Below are positions 41,101-41,123 of a stretch of 41,123 bases of DNA, one piece after another. Under the pieces are notes generated by a model. It ran no database searches. It was not told the origin of the DNA and saw nothing but the letters and a program-made list of their open reading frames with translations. Each line of letters starts with the position of its first letter. Positions within the stretch are counted from its first letter, which is position 1. The stretch is from Candidatus Parcubacteria bacterium (lineage in GTDB: Bacteria; Patescibacteriota; Patescibacteriia; Patescibacteriales; UBA12075), in the NCBI GenBank assembly GCA_023137275.1, contig JAGLPO010000034.1, positions 1 through 41,123 of the forward strand, in the 5' to 3' direction. A program made the position numbers and the translations under genes.

Positions 41101-41123
41101 TTTATAGTCAAGGAATTTGAATA
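41101..41123. repeat. Partial copy of the dispersed intergenic repeat (left end)
   Basis: TTTATAGTCAAGGAATTTGA (41101-41120) is identical to 4815-4834, the left end of the fuller copy. The window stops three bases later. Confidence 0.72.

Noticed and set aside
1..41123. CRISPR arrays, tRNA or rRNA genes, transposases, integrase or plasmid replication genes
   Set aside because: None was seen on either strand. The repeats found are not regularly spaced arrays, and no matching protein families occur.

Overview
The window looks like bacterial chromosome from a member of the Candidate Phyla Radiation (Patescibacteria), most likely a Parcubacteria-type lineage. This placement is inferred from gene content and style, since there is no rRNA or other marker gene. 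The signs are one 16.4-kb gene for a giant secreted multi-domain protein (DUF2341, LamG and Fn3 modules), several single-pass membrane proteins with Patescibacteria-like ectodomains, a DUF4143 ATPase, sigma70-type promoters, very AT-rich regulatory genes next to a more GC-balanced surface gene, and stop codons that are almost all TAA or TAG. No tRNA, rRNA, transposase or CRISPR array was seen.

Region 1 (1-7033, + strand) is a signalling block. It holds a membrane GAF-containing histidine kinase, an OmpR-type regulator, a soluble histidine kinase, a 54-residue Com-like zinc-ribbon protein, a stand-alone receiver, and a membrane protein joining a Cache-like sensor to a cohesin-like domain and an Ig-like domain. 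Copies of one intergenic repeat sit at the left edge, just before the Cache gene, and at the extreme right edge of the window.

Region 2 (7034-14246, mostly - strand) is accessory. It holds a two-gene AbiE toxin-antitoxin system with a clear promoter and overlapping palindrome, a membrane-anchored CAP-domain protein with Cys-pair repeats, a small cupin, a 93-residue unknown, a short asparaginase-like protein, an exported staphylococcal-type nuclease, and two small Cys-rich genes. One of the two small genes is interrupted by an in-frame TGA.

Region 3 (14247-40520, + strand) is a surface and envelope block. It holds the 5462-residue giant protein, two near-identical membrane proteins flanking a DUF4143 ATPase, an Fn3 repeat protein, a MacB/LolCDE-like ABC ATPase with a long C-terminal extension and its FtsX-type permease, two small membrane proteins, and a 590-residue secreted protein that is a paralogue of the giant protein's C-terminus. 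I infer that this block builds and maintains the cell surface, with the ABC pair possibly acting on envelope or surface proteins. A 99-residue membrane protein and a terminator close the window.

The most unusual items are: the DUF2341-LamG cassette placed at the same point in two of four repeat modules of the giant protein; the C-terminal module shared by the giant protein and the 590-residue protein; the Cache-cohesin-Ig fusion; the duplicated gene whose second copy lost its ATG; the TGA-interrupted Cys-rich gene with a hairpin just downstream; and the dispersed repeat that also marks both ends of the window.
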